Assembly: GCA_029855935.1 (NCBI GenBank)
Contig: JAGSHN010000012.1
Location: forward strand, 1-64,000
Source of the DNA: Candidatus Thorarchaeota archaeon
GTDB taxonomy: Archaea; Asgardarchaeota; Thorarchaeia; Thorarchaeales; Thorarchaeaceae
Length of the DNA: 64,000 nt
Direction: 5' to 3'
Both the position numbers and the translations under genes were made by a program. The notes below the pieces were generated by a model, which saw only the letters and a program-made list of their open reading frames with translations, had not been told where the DNA came from and did no database searches. Position 1 is the first letter of the stretch. The number at the start of each line of letters is the position of its first letter. Of the stretch, positions 45,743 through 53,272 are shown in pieces.

Positions 45743-46123
45743 ATGACTGCGACGGACAGGATAGGAGATCTCTGGATGAAACTCTACTCGTACAATCCAA
45801 AGATTCAAGCATTTGCCGTCATCAAGGATTCACAGGTGGTCTGGCAGACCTCCAACTGGGACTTGGTTCCAGATGCTGAAGTCATCGCTCAGGCTTGCAA
45901 GAATGCCCCTCCCAGAATAGTTGTCGGTGGAATCGAGTACACGCGAATCTACTCTGACGACACATCATTTATTGCGAGTGCTGAGGGAGAGGGTGGCCAT
46001 ATTCTCGTCAGCCTCGTAGATGGCGCGACTTGGGTTGTTGGATGGGCCACACCCGATGCGGTTCCCGAGCTTGCTCAGATTGATCTCGGGATGGCTGCTG
46101 TCGCACTGGCTGGCACTATGTGA
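45743..46123 (+). CDS. Profilin-like protein, copy 2
   Basis: This paralogue of the previous gene is also exactly 126 residues when begun at the ATG at 45743. QAFAVIKDSQVVWQTSNWDL parallels QAFGVITTSGQVLWQSNNWDL, and GIEYTRIYSDDTSFIASAEGEGGHILVS parallels the matching strands of copy 1. WVVGWATPDAVPEL mirrors FVVAWAAPDAAPDQ. The frame is open back to 45464, but those upstream codons overlap copy 1 and would give an unrelated extension. The tandem copies may cooperate or be specialised forms. Confidence 0.55.
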   Translation: MTATDRIGDLWMKLYSYNPKIQAFAVIKDSQVVWQTSNWDLVPDAEVIAQACKNAPPRIVVGGIEYTRIYSDDTSFIASAEGEGGHILVSLVDGATWVVGWATPDAVPELAQIDLGMAAVALAGTM

Positions 46124-46190
46124 AGAACAATGGACCGGGCGCTAGACTTAGATATTCCTTTTCTCACTATTGAGGTCGAGGGAAATCCTG

Positions 46191-46424
46191 ATGGGTGTTG
46201 TGGCGTTCATAATGCTCAAGGTACGATCCGACTCCACGAGAAAGGTCCTTGAACAGGTCAAGTCGTTCAAGGAAACAAAGCAGGCACACATAATCTTTGG
46301 TGCCTACGACATGATAGTCAAGGCCGAGTTTGAGAACAACGACCAGCTCAGCAGGTTTGTGGTCGACAAGCTCAAGTCAATAGACGGTGTGATTGATACG
46401 GCCACAAATGTCTGTGCCCTTTGA
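46191..46424 (+). CDS. Stand-alone Lrp/AsnC-type ligand-binding (RAM) domain
   Basis: The 77-residue product MGVVAFIMLKVRSD... has the alpha-beta RAM fold pattern of Lrp/AsnC regulators (VLEQVKSFKETKQAHIIFGAYDMIVKAEF) without a DNA-binding domain. Single RAM proteins bind small ligands such as amino acids and can modulate other regulators. I chose ATG at 46191; an in-frame start at 46170 adds seven residues. Confidence 0.85.
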   Translation: MGVVAFIMLKVRSDSTRKVLEQVKSFKETKQAHIIFGAYDMIVKAEFENNDQLSRFVVDKLKSIDGVIDTATNVCAL

Positions 46425-46452
46425 GAGAGGGGCTTGGCCCCTGTGTCTACCA

Positions 46453-47220
46453 CTACTGTGGGAACAGAATCTCTCTCAGTTTGGAGTGGAGTCCGACCCA
46501 CTCTGGATGGCCACAGGCCTGTATTCTCCTGAGGAAGTTGTAGAGATCAAGCACCTCAGAGTCGATGACATCACCTCTAATCCTCTTGGCCACCTCTCTT
46601 CCCGCCTGCGCCTCTATTCGTGACAGGCGGATCATTGTCTCTATGAATTCCCTCTCCTGCTCTGCTGAAACGGTGATGCCGAATACTCTCCCGAGTCTGT
46701 CCAGCGTTCTGCGAATCTCGCGTTTGAGCACTGTTGAGTTTCTTCGGTAGGGATGTGGCACGATGACAAAGCCTCTTGCCGTACGTCTGTAGTAATCGGT
46801 GCTGCGCTTGCCTGTTCTCACAGTGCCGTACTTGATGACAAACCCCGTCTCGATGAGCCTGGGGAGATGGTGGTACACCTGATTCTTGGTCACCGGCTCG
46901 AACTCTCTATCCTCTGCGGATAGTTTCACAATCTCCATCACCGAGAGGGCGTGGCGCCTGACCTCCCGCTGGCGAATGATGAGCTCCCCTGTCTTTTCAT
47001 CGCGCGTCCTAGTAGTTATCGTGTCGGGAATCCCCTCTCTGAGCACCTTTATGATTGTCAACCTCACGGGGTCATCAATGACGTGCGCTGTTTCTTCATC
47101 GGTGACAAACACAAGCTCCCTCTGTGGTTTCTTACCCTCCTCCGTCAACTCCACATTGAGCAGAGTGTCCGTGAGGCGATCAGTATCTTCCGAATCCGTC
47201 GTGCCACTAGCTGGGGTCAT
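46453..47220 (-). CDS. Winged-helix transcriptional regulator
   Basis: After ~40 N-terminal residues, DPVRLTIIKVLRE begins an ArsR-like winged helix, with a recognition helix in NQVYHHLPRLIETGFVIKYG and a wing that includes KRSTDYYRRTARG. A C-terminal helical domain (EQEREFIETMIRLSRIEAQAG) probably mediates dimerisation. The ATG at 47220 is 26-28 bases from the TATA element at 47244-47253, so the mRNA is predicted to be leaderless. The upstream repeats at 47276 and 47329 suggest autoregulation. Confidence 0.85.
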   Translation of the reverse strand: MTPASGTTDSEDTDRLTDTLLNVELTEEGKKPQRELVFVTDEETAHVIDDPVRLTIIKVLREGIPDTITTRTRDEKTGELIIRQREVRRHALSVMEIVKLSAEDREFEPVTKNQVYHHLPRLIETGFVIKYGTVRTGKRSTDYYRRTARGFVIVPHPYRRNSTVLKREIRRTLDRLGRVFGITVSAEQEREFIETMIRLSRIEAQAGREVAKRIRGDVIDSEVLDLYNFLRRIQACGHPEWVGLHSKLREILFPQ

Positions 47221-47243
47221 TATGATCTCTCTCACTCCCTCCC

Positions 47244-47253
47244 GATATATAAG
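47244..47253 (-). promoter_or_regulatory. TATA box for the winged-helix regulator
   Basis: On the reverse strand this reads CTTATATATC, about 26 bases upstream of the ATG at 47220, the distance expected for a leaderless archaeal transcript. Confidence 0.65.
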
Positions 47254-47275
47254 GAACTAGATTGCGGTTGATATG

Positions 47276-47358
47276 ACCAACCATATACGTTGATATGGTA
47301 CGTTACACAAACCTTTTATGGCTTAGAATACCAACCATCCTGATACTAATGGTTGGTA
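47276..47358. repeat. Three-copy ACCAACCAT operator-like repeat
   Basis: ACCAACCAT occurs at 47276-47284 and 47330-47338 and, inverted, as ATGGTTGGT at 47349-47357. The last two form a perfect 10-bp inverted repeat (TACCAACCAT ... ATGGTTGGTA) with a 10-base spacer, overlapping the predicted start site of the rightward promoter and including the first micro-ORF start codon. A related TTGATATG also repeats at 47269 and 47290. These look like binding sites for a dimeric regulator, most likely the gene at 46453. Confidence 0.55.
47312..47320 (+). promoter_or_regulatory. Rightward TATA box for the micro-ORF unit
   Basis: CCTTTTATG centres near 47316, so initiation is expected near 47342, about seven bases before the ATG at 47349. 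It is divergent from the leftward promoter of the winged-helix regulator and overlapped by the inverted repeat. Confidence 0.5.
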
Positions 47359-47444
47359 GAGTAAACCATCGTGGCCTTGCTGTGTGCCTCGTCGTGTTGA
47401 ATGACGGTGACGGGCTCACTGCCAACACAACCAGCCGGAGGTGA
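47349..47444 (+). CDS. Putative micro-protein 1 (31 aa)
   Basis: An ATG about seven bases after the predicted start site opens a 31-codon frame, beginning MVGRVNHRGLAVCLVV and ending TTSRR. The TGA stop overlaps the Shine-Dalgarno of the next micro-ORF. No family is recognisable. Evidence is arrangement only: promoter, start spacing and coupling. It could be a leader peptide or a small effector. Confidence 0.4.
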   Translation: MVGRVNHRGLAVCLVVLNDGDGLTANTTSRR

Positions 47445-47448
47445 TGGA

Positions 47449-47556
47449 ATGGCGGTCGCAACGATTCGGAGTCGGTCACGTGACAGGGACGTGCGTGTAC
47501 CTCGCAGGATAGTCTCAACCGATGCAATCGGCTTCGCCTATGTGTACCGGAGGTAG
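47449..47556 (+). CDS. Putative Arg-rich micro-protein 2 (35 aa)
   Basis: A strong GGAGGTGA at 47437-47444 precedes an ATG at 47449. The 35-residue product begins MAVATIRSRSRDRDVRV and is rich in Arg. It ends at TAG just before a GC-rich hairpin with a pyrimidine tail. The quality of the ribosome-binding site is the main argument for translation. Function is unknown. Confidence 0.45.
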   Translation: MAVATIRSRSRDRDVRVPRRIVSTDAIGFAYVYRR

Positions 47557-47566
47557 GAAAGCACTA

Positions 47567-47600
47567 GGGCCTTCAGAGGCCCCCTCCTCTCTTCTTCTTC
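47567..47600 (+). terminator. Hairpin plus pyrimidine tail after the micro-ORF unit
   Basis: GGGCCT and AGGCCC pair around TCAG (47567-47582) and are followed by a CT-rich tract (CCTCCTCTCTTCTTCTTC). Archaeal terminators depend mainly on U-rich sequence, which is only partly met here. It ends a self-contained unit whose downstream neighbours are on the other strand. The bases from 47601 to 47728 hold nothing I can identify. Confidence 0.45.
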
Positions 47601-47728
47601 GGTCTGCCCACAATCTGCCTTAGTCTCCTATTGGGTGGACAGGGCCCGGATCTCATCGCGCTAGGCAGACCTGTCCTACTGCCGGGAGATTTGCAAGGAC
47701 TGTTGATCTCAGGGCATCGCTCAGGATA

Positions 47729-48118
47729 TCAGGTCCGTCTGATTGCCATGAGGTCCTCCAAGAACAACAGCCCGAAGATTAGGTCGACCGTCACCACGGC
47801 GGCGAGAAGGGCTGATGCCTGTCCGATAAGGAAGTAGCCGAGACCGACAATGAAGACCCACGTCTTCTCAAAGATTGCTATCTGCACGAGACCGTGATTC
47901 TTCTGGGGATCGAGGCCAATGAGATAGAAGCCTATTCCAAAGGCAAATATCAGGCCCATAAGGCAGTCGAACCAGAGCAGTGTGGGTGGGATGGTGTTTC
48001 CGCCGAGATAGAAGTAGGTGATGTCTATCCGCGGAAGTGTCAAGAAGAGGACAGACAGAATCCAGTTCCACAATGCAGCCACAGTGTACATTGCTCTATG
48101 ATATCTCTCGCGATTCAC
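47729..48118 (-). CDS. Small four-span membrane protein
   Basis: The product has about four hydrophobic segments (AALWNWILSVLFLTL; FDCLMGLIFAFGIGFYLIGL; WVFIVGLGYFLIGQASALLAAVVTVDL) and no recognisable named family. I chose the GTG at 48118 because the TATA element at 48152-48160 predicts initiation near 48130; a longer frame from 48181 lies partly within the TPR gene and upstream of that promoter. A role cannot be assigned. Confidence 0.7.
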   Translation of the reverse strand: MNRERYHRAMYTVAALWNWILSVLFLTLPRIDITYFYLGGNTIPPTLLWFDCLMGLIFAFGIGFYLIGLDPQKNHGLVQIAIFEKTWVFIVGLGYFLIGQASALLAAVVTVDLIFGLLFLEDLMAIRRT

Positions 48119-48151
48119 GAGCGGCCACCGGGAGCCTACTGGGCCCACCGG

Positions 48152-48160
48152 GATATAAAG
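48152..48160 (-). promoter_or_regulatory. TATA box for the four-span membrane protein
   Basis: Read on the reverse strand this is CTTTATATC, just after the stop codon of the TPR gene. Initiation near 48130 leaves a leader of about a dozen bases before the GTG at 48118. Confidence 0.55.
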
Positions 48161-48170
48161 GTCCAGCGGC

Positions 48171-49100
48171 TTACAAGGCAACCTGCTTGTTCTTGGCTGT
48201 GCGGAGATTCATCTCTGCTATCTGGAACTCTGGGTCAAGACGTAGAGCCTCCCTGTAGCACTCCATGGCCCGCTTCACTTCCCCCTTCTCTCGCAGGACG
48301 ACTCCAAGGTTGTTCCAGCCCCGTGGGTCCTCGGGGGCCATCTCCACGTACTGTTCGAAGAGCGGAATGGCCGCCTGCCATCGTCCCACTATCCATAGAC
48401 AGGTCGCAAGTCTGAAGAGGACCCGTGGCTGCTCCCACTCCGCCGCGAGGCTGGACCTGTAGAACTCCAGGGCGCGCTCATAATTCTCCTCCTCATAGCA
48501 CAGATCGCCTACGGTGTTGAATGCGTACACGGAGTCCTTGTTGAGTTCGAGTGCCATGTTCAGGCTCATCACCGCTGCATTGTATCGCTTCAGCCGTGCT
48601 TGGCAGATGCCGCGGAGCTCCCACGCCTCGTACTGGTCCTCATCCACGTCTATGATCTTGCTCGTCACGGACAACACTCTGTCACAGTCGGTGAGTCGGA
48701 ATGCCGCCTTTGCGAATGTAAGGAGCGTGTCTATCTCTGAACCGCCCAGCTTCACATACTCGCTGAACGCACGGACCGCATCACGGTATCTCTCCTCAGA
48801 GAACTCCAGTCTGCCGAGTGTGGACCAGATCTCCGCCCTCCGGGGATTAAGCCTTGCAGCGGTCTCGAGGGAGGATCTTGCCTCCTCTATCTTGCCCGTT
48901 TCATAAAGGAGTGACCCAAGGAGATACCATGCATTGCCTAGCTCGGGGTCAGCCGTGACAGCCTGGCGCAGGGTGTCAATTGCAGCGTGAATCTCTCCGA
49001 AGTCGACCAGACGCTGGGCCCTCTTGAGAAGGGAATATGCCTCACTCTCATTCTCTCGCCTGTCCAATGCAGAAGACCTCTGGGAGTTGTGTCGCGTCAT
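48171..49100 (-). CDS. Tetratricopeptide-repeat protein
   Basis: The ~310 residues contain at least eight TPR units, seen in AWYLLGSLLYETGKIEEARSSLE, EIWSTLGRLEFSEERYRDAV and GWNNLGVVLREKGEVKRAMECYREAL (each in part). TPR proteins are protein-protein scaffolds. No enzyme domain or membrane segment is evident. I chose the ATG at 49100; the frame extends to 49151 without a better start. Partner unknown. Confidence 0.9.
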   Translation of the reverse strand: MTRHNSQRSSALDRRENESEAYSLLKRAQRLVDFGEIHAAIDTLRQAVTADPELGNAWYLLGSLLYETGKIEEARSSLETAARLNPRRAEIWSTLGRLEFSEERYRDAVRAFSEYVKLGGSEIDTLLTFAKAAFRLTDCDRVLSVTSKIIDVDEDQYEAWELRGICQARLKRYNAAVMSLNMALELNKDSVYAFNTVGDLCYEEENYERALEFYRSSLAAEWEQPRVLFRLATCLWIVGRWQAAIPLFEQYVEMAPEDPRGWNNLGVVLREKGEVKRAMECYREALRLDPEFQIAEMNLRTAKNKQVAL

Positions 49101-49205
49101 GCAGCCGTCCGCATCCTGCAACCCCTGACCCGCGAGTCGCCTTTTCAACAATTCTAATACGTATCAGCAGATTCAAGGCATGTGGCTGAGTCCCCCTCGT
49201 TCCAC

Positions 49206-49661
49206 TCATAGTTCGAGTCGGATGGTTTCCCACTTGACGCGGCCCTCACGTACCGCATCTCTTATCTGCCTCTCCGTGCGGCTCAGCCGCGCGTTTCCCG
49301 TCTTCACATCGGCAAAGACTATCGTTATGGGCTCCCTGCTGCCACTGTCCTTTGCCCGTGTGTACCCGTCAAAGATTATGTAGTCAATCGGCGCACCAAT
49401 GAATCTCGCATCAGCCGGGTCGTACCTGAACACGCTTCGAAGCAGGGGAACAATCTGCTCCGCTATCTTTCCCTTCAGTACTTGGCGGCTGCGGTCGGCG
49501 GTTTCCTTCCGCAGCTTGTCCTCCTGTTCAGCCCACAGCTGTCTGAACCGTGCCTCCACAACCGCTATCCTGTTCCTCACGTACGCTCTCATCGCCAAGA
49601 AGACGATGGCCGCGATGGTCAGCCCGACTGCCAATCCTATCGCAAGATCGAGTGTTGTCAC
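49206..49661 (-). CDS. Membrane-anchored Holliday-junction-resolvase-like endonuclease
   Basis: The C-terminal part (GAPIDYIIFDGY, and FADVKTGNARLSRTERQIRDAV) matches the family annotated as endonuclease related to archaeal Holliday junction resolvases, with the D...VKTG nuclease core. A single N-terminal hydrophobic segment (LDLAIGLAVGLTIAAIVFLAM) anchors it, then a coiled-coil-like linker (VVEARFRQLWAEQEDK). The GTG at 49661 lies 26 bases from TATA-like GATAAAAG (49691-49684), consistent with a leaderless mRNA, and removes 31 residues from the longest frame. Target DNA or RNA is unknown. Confidence 0.8.
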   Translation of the reverse strand: MTTLDLAIGLAVGLTIAAIVFLAMRAYVRNRIAVVEARFRQLWAEQEDKLRKETADRSRQVLKGKIAEQIVPLLRSVFRYDPADARFIGAPIDYIIFDGYTRAKDSGSREPITIVFADVKTGNARLSRTERQIRDAVREGRVKWETIRLEL

Positions 49662-49683
49662 ATTCCAATATCTTGGCTCCCGC

Positions 49684-49691
49684 CTTTTATC
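49684..49691 (-). promoter_or_regulatory. TATA box for the membrane-anchored nuclease
   Basis: On the reverse strand GATAAAAG lies about 26 bases before the GTG at 49661, a textbook distance for a leaderless archaeal transcript. Confidence 0.55.
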
Positions 49692-49879
49692 TTCAAGTAA
49701 TCCGTGGGTCTGATGGCGCACAGCCCTCTGTTGCTGTGTCGAGGGGCGAACCATAGTCTACAGAGGCGGGTGCGAGCTAGTGATTCGGAACACGTTGGCG
49801 TCGGAGTAGATAAAATCAGTTAAATATGGGGGTTTACTCCATCGCATTGGTAGACTTGAACACAAAATGCGAGTTTCGG

Positions 49880-50347
49880 ATGGTGAGCCCATTGAGAGGA
49901 CGGGCACTGCTACTTGCTGTCATCATAGCCCTGTGGTTGGTCCCCACTGTATACGCATCGCCACGAACAACAGATGCAAGACTGGTCTATATCTCCAATG
50001 CATACTACACGGACCTTGACGGAGACTCCTGCCCTGATGACATCAAGATTCTCGTTGAGTTCGCGTTCGGCGAACTCGACCCGTCGAGGGTTGCCATAAA
50101 CCTGTGGATCATTCTGCCGTCTGGCGTGACCTACACGTTCAAGATCACCGTCTATCGTCCGCCTGACTGCTCCACGCTACAGATTGACTGTATGAATATG
50201 GCCTACGAGAGCGGATGGTACACTATCGACATGTCCGCCCGGCTGTCGGGCACCGTAGACGGTAGGTACGTAGTGACCGACACTTTTGCATTTGACCCGC
50301 CCACCGGCGGTGGCCCTGGTCTGCCAACCGTCAATGCGTACTTCTAG
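49880..50347 (+). CDS. Secreted protein of unknown function
   Basis: The frame opens with a signal-peptide-like MVSPLRGRALLLAVIIALWLVPTVYA, in two runs, followed by ASPRTTDARL. The mature ~130 residues include paired cysteines (DGDSCPDD, PPDCSTLQIDCMN) and beta-strand-like segments such as GVTYTFKITVY. A calcium-binding-like DLDGDSCPDD stretch is present. I do not recognise the family. A longer frame from 49826 would place residues ahead of the signal peptide. Confidence 0.65.
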   Translation: MVSPLRGRALLLAVIIALWLVPTVYASPRTTDARLVYISNAYYTDLDGDSCPDDIKILVEFAFGELDPSRVAINLWIILPSGVTYTFKITVYRPPDCSTLQIDCMNMAYESGWYTIDMSARLSGTVDGRYVVTDTFAFDPPTGGGPGLPTVNAYF

Positions 50348-50361
50348 AGGGTTGCGTCCCA

Positions 50362-51474
50362 GTGAACCAAGGGATGCTTGAACTGCTGTTCAAGCTGCAG
50401 GAGATGCCTATGGCGCCGGCCAAGCGCCTTGCACAGGAGATTGGCCGTTCCACTCCGACTGTAATCTCTTGGCTGGAGAAGCTTGCTGCAGAGAAGGTGT
50501 TTCTTGGGGTCAAACCGTATCTTCGTGTCCGCAGGCTGGGCTTGGAGATATACGACTATCTGCTGGAGACAACATCGTATGATGCTGTTGTGAAGATCGA
50601 GGGGTTCTGTGAGCGGCATCCCTACACGTTATATCGTGCAAGGGTGTTTGGCGGTCCTCTCCGCGGAATGCTCGTTCAGTTCCGCCAGCCACCTGCTGCC
50701 CTGCCCCATCTCGAAGAGGCCTTTCGAGTCATGACAGATGCTGGCGTCATCAAGTCGATCAGAGAGCTGCCGACTCTTCAGGAGATATATGGTTCGATTC
50801 ACACGCGCCCGCGACTGGATGCGTGGGACTCAGACCGAATGACATGGGTATTTGACTGGGACTCGTGGTGGGCATCGGAACCGGCGACGGATACGCAGGA
50901 TGTGAAGCGGGCCGAAACCGGACCTCCAGAACAAGAGCGGCTGGTGATTGACAAGCTAGATGCGCGACTACTTCAAGAGCTGACAGCGAATGCACGGCAA
51001 AAGAACATCGACATCATTCGTAGGCTGGGGATGAACCCGAGAGAGGGTAGCATTCAACAGAAGGTCTCGAAACGTATCCAGCGACTGAGAGGAGTCATAG
51101 ACTCCTATCGTGTATTCATCAACTGGACCCATTTTGATGTCTACAATACACCAATGCTGATTGTCCAAGCAGACCCGTCGATGACCGAGCGGCTCATAGC
51201 AAAGCTGCGTGAGGGGACATTCCCATTCTCGTCCAGCATCCGGCGAATACCAGGGGGTTTCGTGTGGTACTCGCGTCTTCCCTCTGCTCATCTCTCGGAG
51301 CTTGTTTCATTGATATGGAGAATCTCTCAGAGCTATGAGATCTTTATGATTGACTACAAGTGTTCCCAGACATATGGCCTCTGGGCTGAGACATTTGACG
51401 AGGAGATTGGCGACTGGAGGACCGATAGAGACTTTTGCCTAGACGAACCATTGCGATCCATCGGTCTCGCATAG
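50362..51474 (+). CDS. Double winged-helix (Lrp-like) regulator
   Basis: An N-terminal wHTH (LAQEIGRSTPTVISWLEKLAAEKV) is followed by an alpha-beta region and a second Lrp-like HTH (LDARLLQELTANARQKNIDIIRRLG) plus a RAM-like region (NTPMLIVQADPSMTERLIAKL). This double arrangement, 370 residues from a GTG start, is reminiscent of archaeal regulators formed by duplication of an Lrp module. Targets are unknown. It follows the secreted-protein gene by 14 bases and could be cotranscribed. Confidence 0.75.
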   Translation: MNQGMLELLFKLQEMPMAPAKRLAQEIGRSTPTVISWLEKLAAEKVFLGVKPYLRVRRLGLEIYDYLLETTSYDAVVKIEGFCERHPYTLYRARVFGGPLRGMLVQFRQPPAALPHLEEAFRVMTDAGVIKSIRELPTLQEIYGSIHTRPRLDAWDSDRMTWVFDWDSWWASEPATDTQDVKRAETGPPEQERLVIDKLDARLLQELTANARQKNIDIIRRLGMNPREGSIQQKVSKRIQRLRGVIDSYRVFINWTHFDVYNTPMLIVQADPSMTERLIAKLREGTFPFSSSIRRIPGGFVWYSRLPSAHLSELVSLIWRISQSYEIFMIDYKCSQTYGLWAETFDEEIGDWRTDRDFCLDEPLRSIGLA

Positions 51475-51503
51475 GCCGTTGTTCGGCTCAGTGGGTCGAG
51501 GTG

Positions 51504-51911
51504 TCACTCGTCGGTGATCTCATCCTCTAGTGGAGCCACGAGAAGGACAAGTCGATCACGTCCCACCACTCTGACGGGTGAACCGGTCTTGATGACATCA
51601 GTCTCGTCACACCTCGCATGCCAGATCTCCCCACCGATACGTACTCTGCCGTCTGATGTGGTGACATCTCTTATCACGGTGCCTGTCTTGCCAACTACAT
51701 CGTAGACCACTCCAGTAGTGTCACCTATCACGGGGTAGATCAGATAATACTTGGCCGCTATTAGCACGACGAGTCCAATCATCACGAGTACGATGGCAGC
51801 GAGAAGATACCCTGGGAAGAGAAAATAGACTATGACGAGTATCACCGCCGCTACAGCAATGTCATCGAGGTTTATCAGGACAAACTTTGACCGGGCGCTC
51901 ATATCACTCAT
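51504..51911 (-). CDS. NfeD-like membrane protein with OB fold
   Basis: Two hydrophobic segments (VAAVILVIVYFLFPGY, and AAIVLVMIGLVVLIAAKYY) are followed by a C-terminal OB-like domain (GKTGTVIRDVTTSDGRVRIGGEIWHAR). NfeD proteins associate with SPFH/stomatin-type membrane scaffolds or with membrane proteases; neither partner is visible here. Start may be residue 1 or residue 4. Confidence 0.85.
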   Translation of the reverse strand: MSDMSARSKFVLINLDDIAVAAVILVIVYFLFPGYLLAAIVLVMIGLVVLIAAKYYLIYPVIGDTTGVVYDVVGKTGTVIRDVTTSDGRVRIGGEIWHARCDETDVIKTGSPVRVVGRDRLVLLVAPLEDEITDE

Positions 51912-52051
51912 CTATGGTATCACCCACGTTACTATCTGCAACGCTTTCCGCGATATTGTATGGCTGGTGTGAAAAAGTCTTCGTCTGGCCGTTGTCGGTA
52001 TCGGTCGGTTAATATTGGTGCCGCCGATTCTCGCATTGTGGGTTCTGGGAC

Positions 52052-53197
52052 TTGAAGACAGAGCTGATTCAATTTATGGCAGGTGCAGCGGTACTCTCGG
52101 CGTTCACCTATGTCCCTATTCTTGCACGCGACTATCTGGGAGCAGACGCGTTCTATGTAACGCTCCTTGTCGAGGGATATGCAGTCATGTCCTTCGTGTC
52201 CAGCTATATCTTTGGACGTGCTGGTGACATTCACGGGCGCCGGATTGTGCTTCGCTTGGGTCTGTTGGTGTCTGCCCTGTCATTCTCTCTTCTTCTCCTT
52301 GCGCAGGACCAGACGTTACTCTTCATTGTCAGGGCTCTCAATGGCTTTGCAGTGGGAATGTATCCCGGTGCGCTTGCAGCCTACGCATATGACTCCCACA
52401 TGCCGATGGGCCGGTTCGCATCGTTCGGGGCGCTGGGATGGGGAGTGGGTACATTTGTCACTGGCATTGCAGCATCAATGAATATCCACTCAGCCTTTGC
52501 ACTGTCGAGCCTGTTCTTTGTCGTCGCCTTTGGTAGTGCCCTGACGCTCCCCAAGGTCGACAGAGTGCGTGTCTACGTCCCGCTGTTTCCCATCGAGACA
52601 CTAAAGCGTAACTTGGCGGTATACATTGCAGTCCTAATTCGTCACAGCAGTGCGTTTGCAATATGGACACTGTGGCCCCTTTTCCTCGCCGACCTGGGCG
52701 CGGACCTGTTCACAATCGGGATCATTCAGGCAGCGAACTCGCTGTCACAGGTCTTCTTCATGGTCTTGCTCACGGACCGTGTTGAGTGCGTTCGCCTGAT
52801 CACGATAGGCCTCTTGGGAAGTGCTATCACGTTTGTCTGGTTCACTCTCGCCACAACCGTGATTGAGATACTTCCGTCTCAGATTCTTCTCGGCTTCTCG
52901 TGGGCGTGTCTCTACGTTGGGGCGTTGAAATACGTCACGGAGAAGAATGTCGAGAGGTCGACAGCGTCAGGCCTACTCTCGTCGATGCTCTCCATATCTG
53001 CAGTGTTCGGGCCGATCTATGCGTCCGTCCTATACTATCTGTGGCCAGGCTACACCGCCATCATGCTGTTTGCAGCCCTGATGTCAACGCTTGCTCTGCT
53101 CCTATTTCTAGGTGCGAGTCGGGGGGCCGAGCTGGTGAAACATGCATCCGCTCCCCTCGTGACGCCGGAGTCTACTGTGCTTCGCACCGCTATGTGA
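52052..53197 (+). CDS. Major facilitator superfamily transporter
   Basis: About 12 transmembrane segments and the MFS loop motif GRAGDIHGRRIVLRLG between spans 2 and 3 identify the superfamily. GALGWGVGTFVTG resembles the motif in span 5. Substrate is unknown; sugar or multidrug export are both possible. The start is TTG at 52052. Confidence 0.88.
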   Translation: MKTELIQFMAGAAVLSAFTYVPILARDYLGADAFYVTLLVEGYAVMSFVSSYIFGRAGDIHGRRIVLRLGLLVSALSFSLLLLAQDQTLLFIVRALNGFAVGMYPGALAAYAYDSHMPMGRFASFGALGWGVGTFVTGIAASMNIHSAFALSSLFFVVAFGSALTLPKVDRVRVYVPLFPIETLKRNLAVYIAVLIRHSSAFAIWTLWPLFLADLGADLFTIGIIQAANSLSQVFFMVLLTDRVECVRLITIGLLGSAITFVWFTLATTVIEILPSQILLGFSWACLYVGALKYVTEKNVERSTASGLLSSMLSISAVFGPIYASVLYYLWPGYTAIMLFAALMSTLALLLFLGASRGAELVKHASAPLVTPESTVLRTAM

Positions 53198-53272
53198 TGC
53201 TCTCACCTGTTCTATCTCAGAAGCCTCCGGTCGCAGCACTCTGAGTCATAAGTGCGACACCAGAAATCCCTG

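Noticed and set aside
45175-46123. Roadblock/LC7 assignment for the tandem pair
   Set aside because: Kept only as an alternative; the WQSNNW segment and the strand order fit profilin better.
47303-47527. Reverse open frame of 74 codons across the promoter region of the winged-helix regulator
   Set aside because: It would overlap TATA boxes, operators and the micro-ORFs, has no ribosome-binding site and no recognisable sequence.
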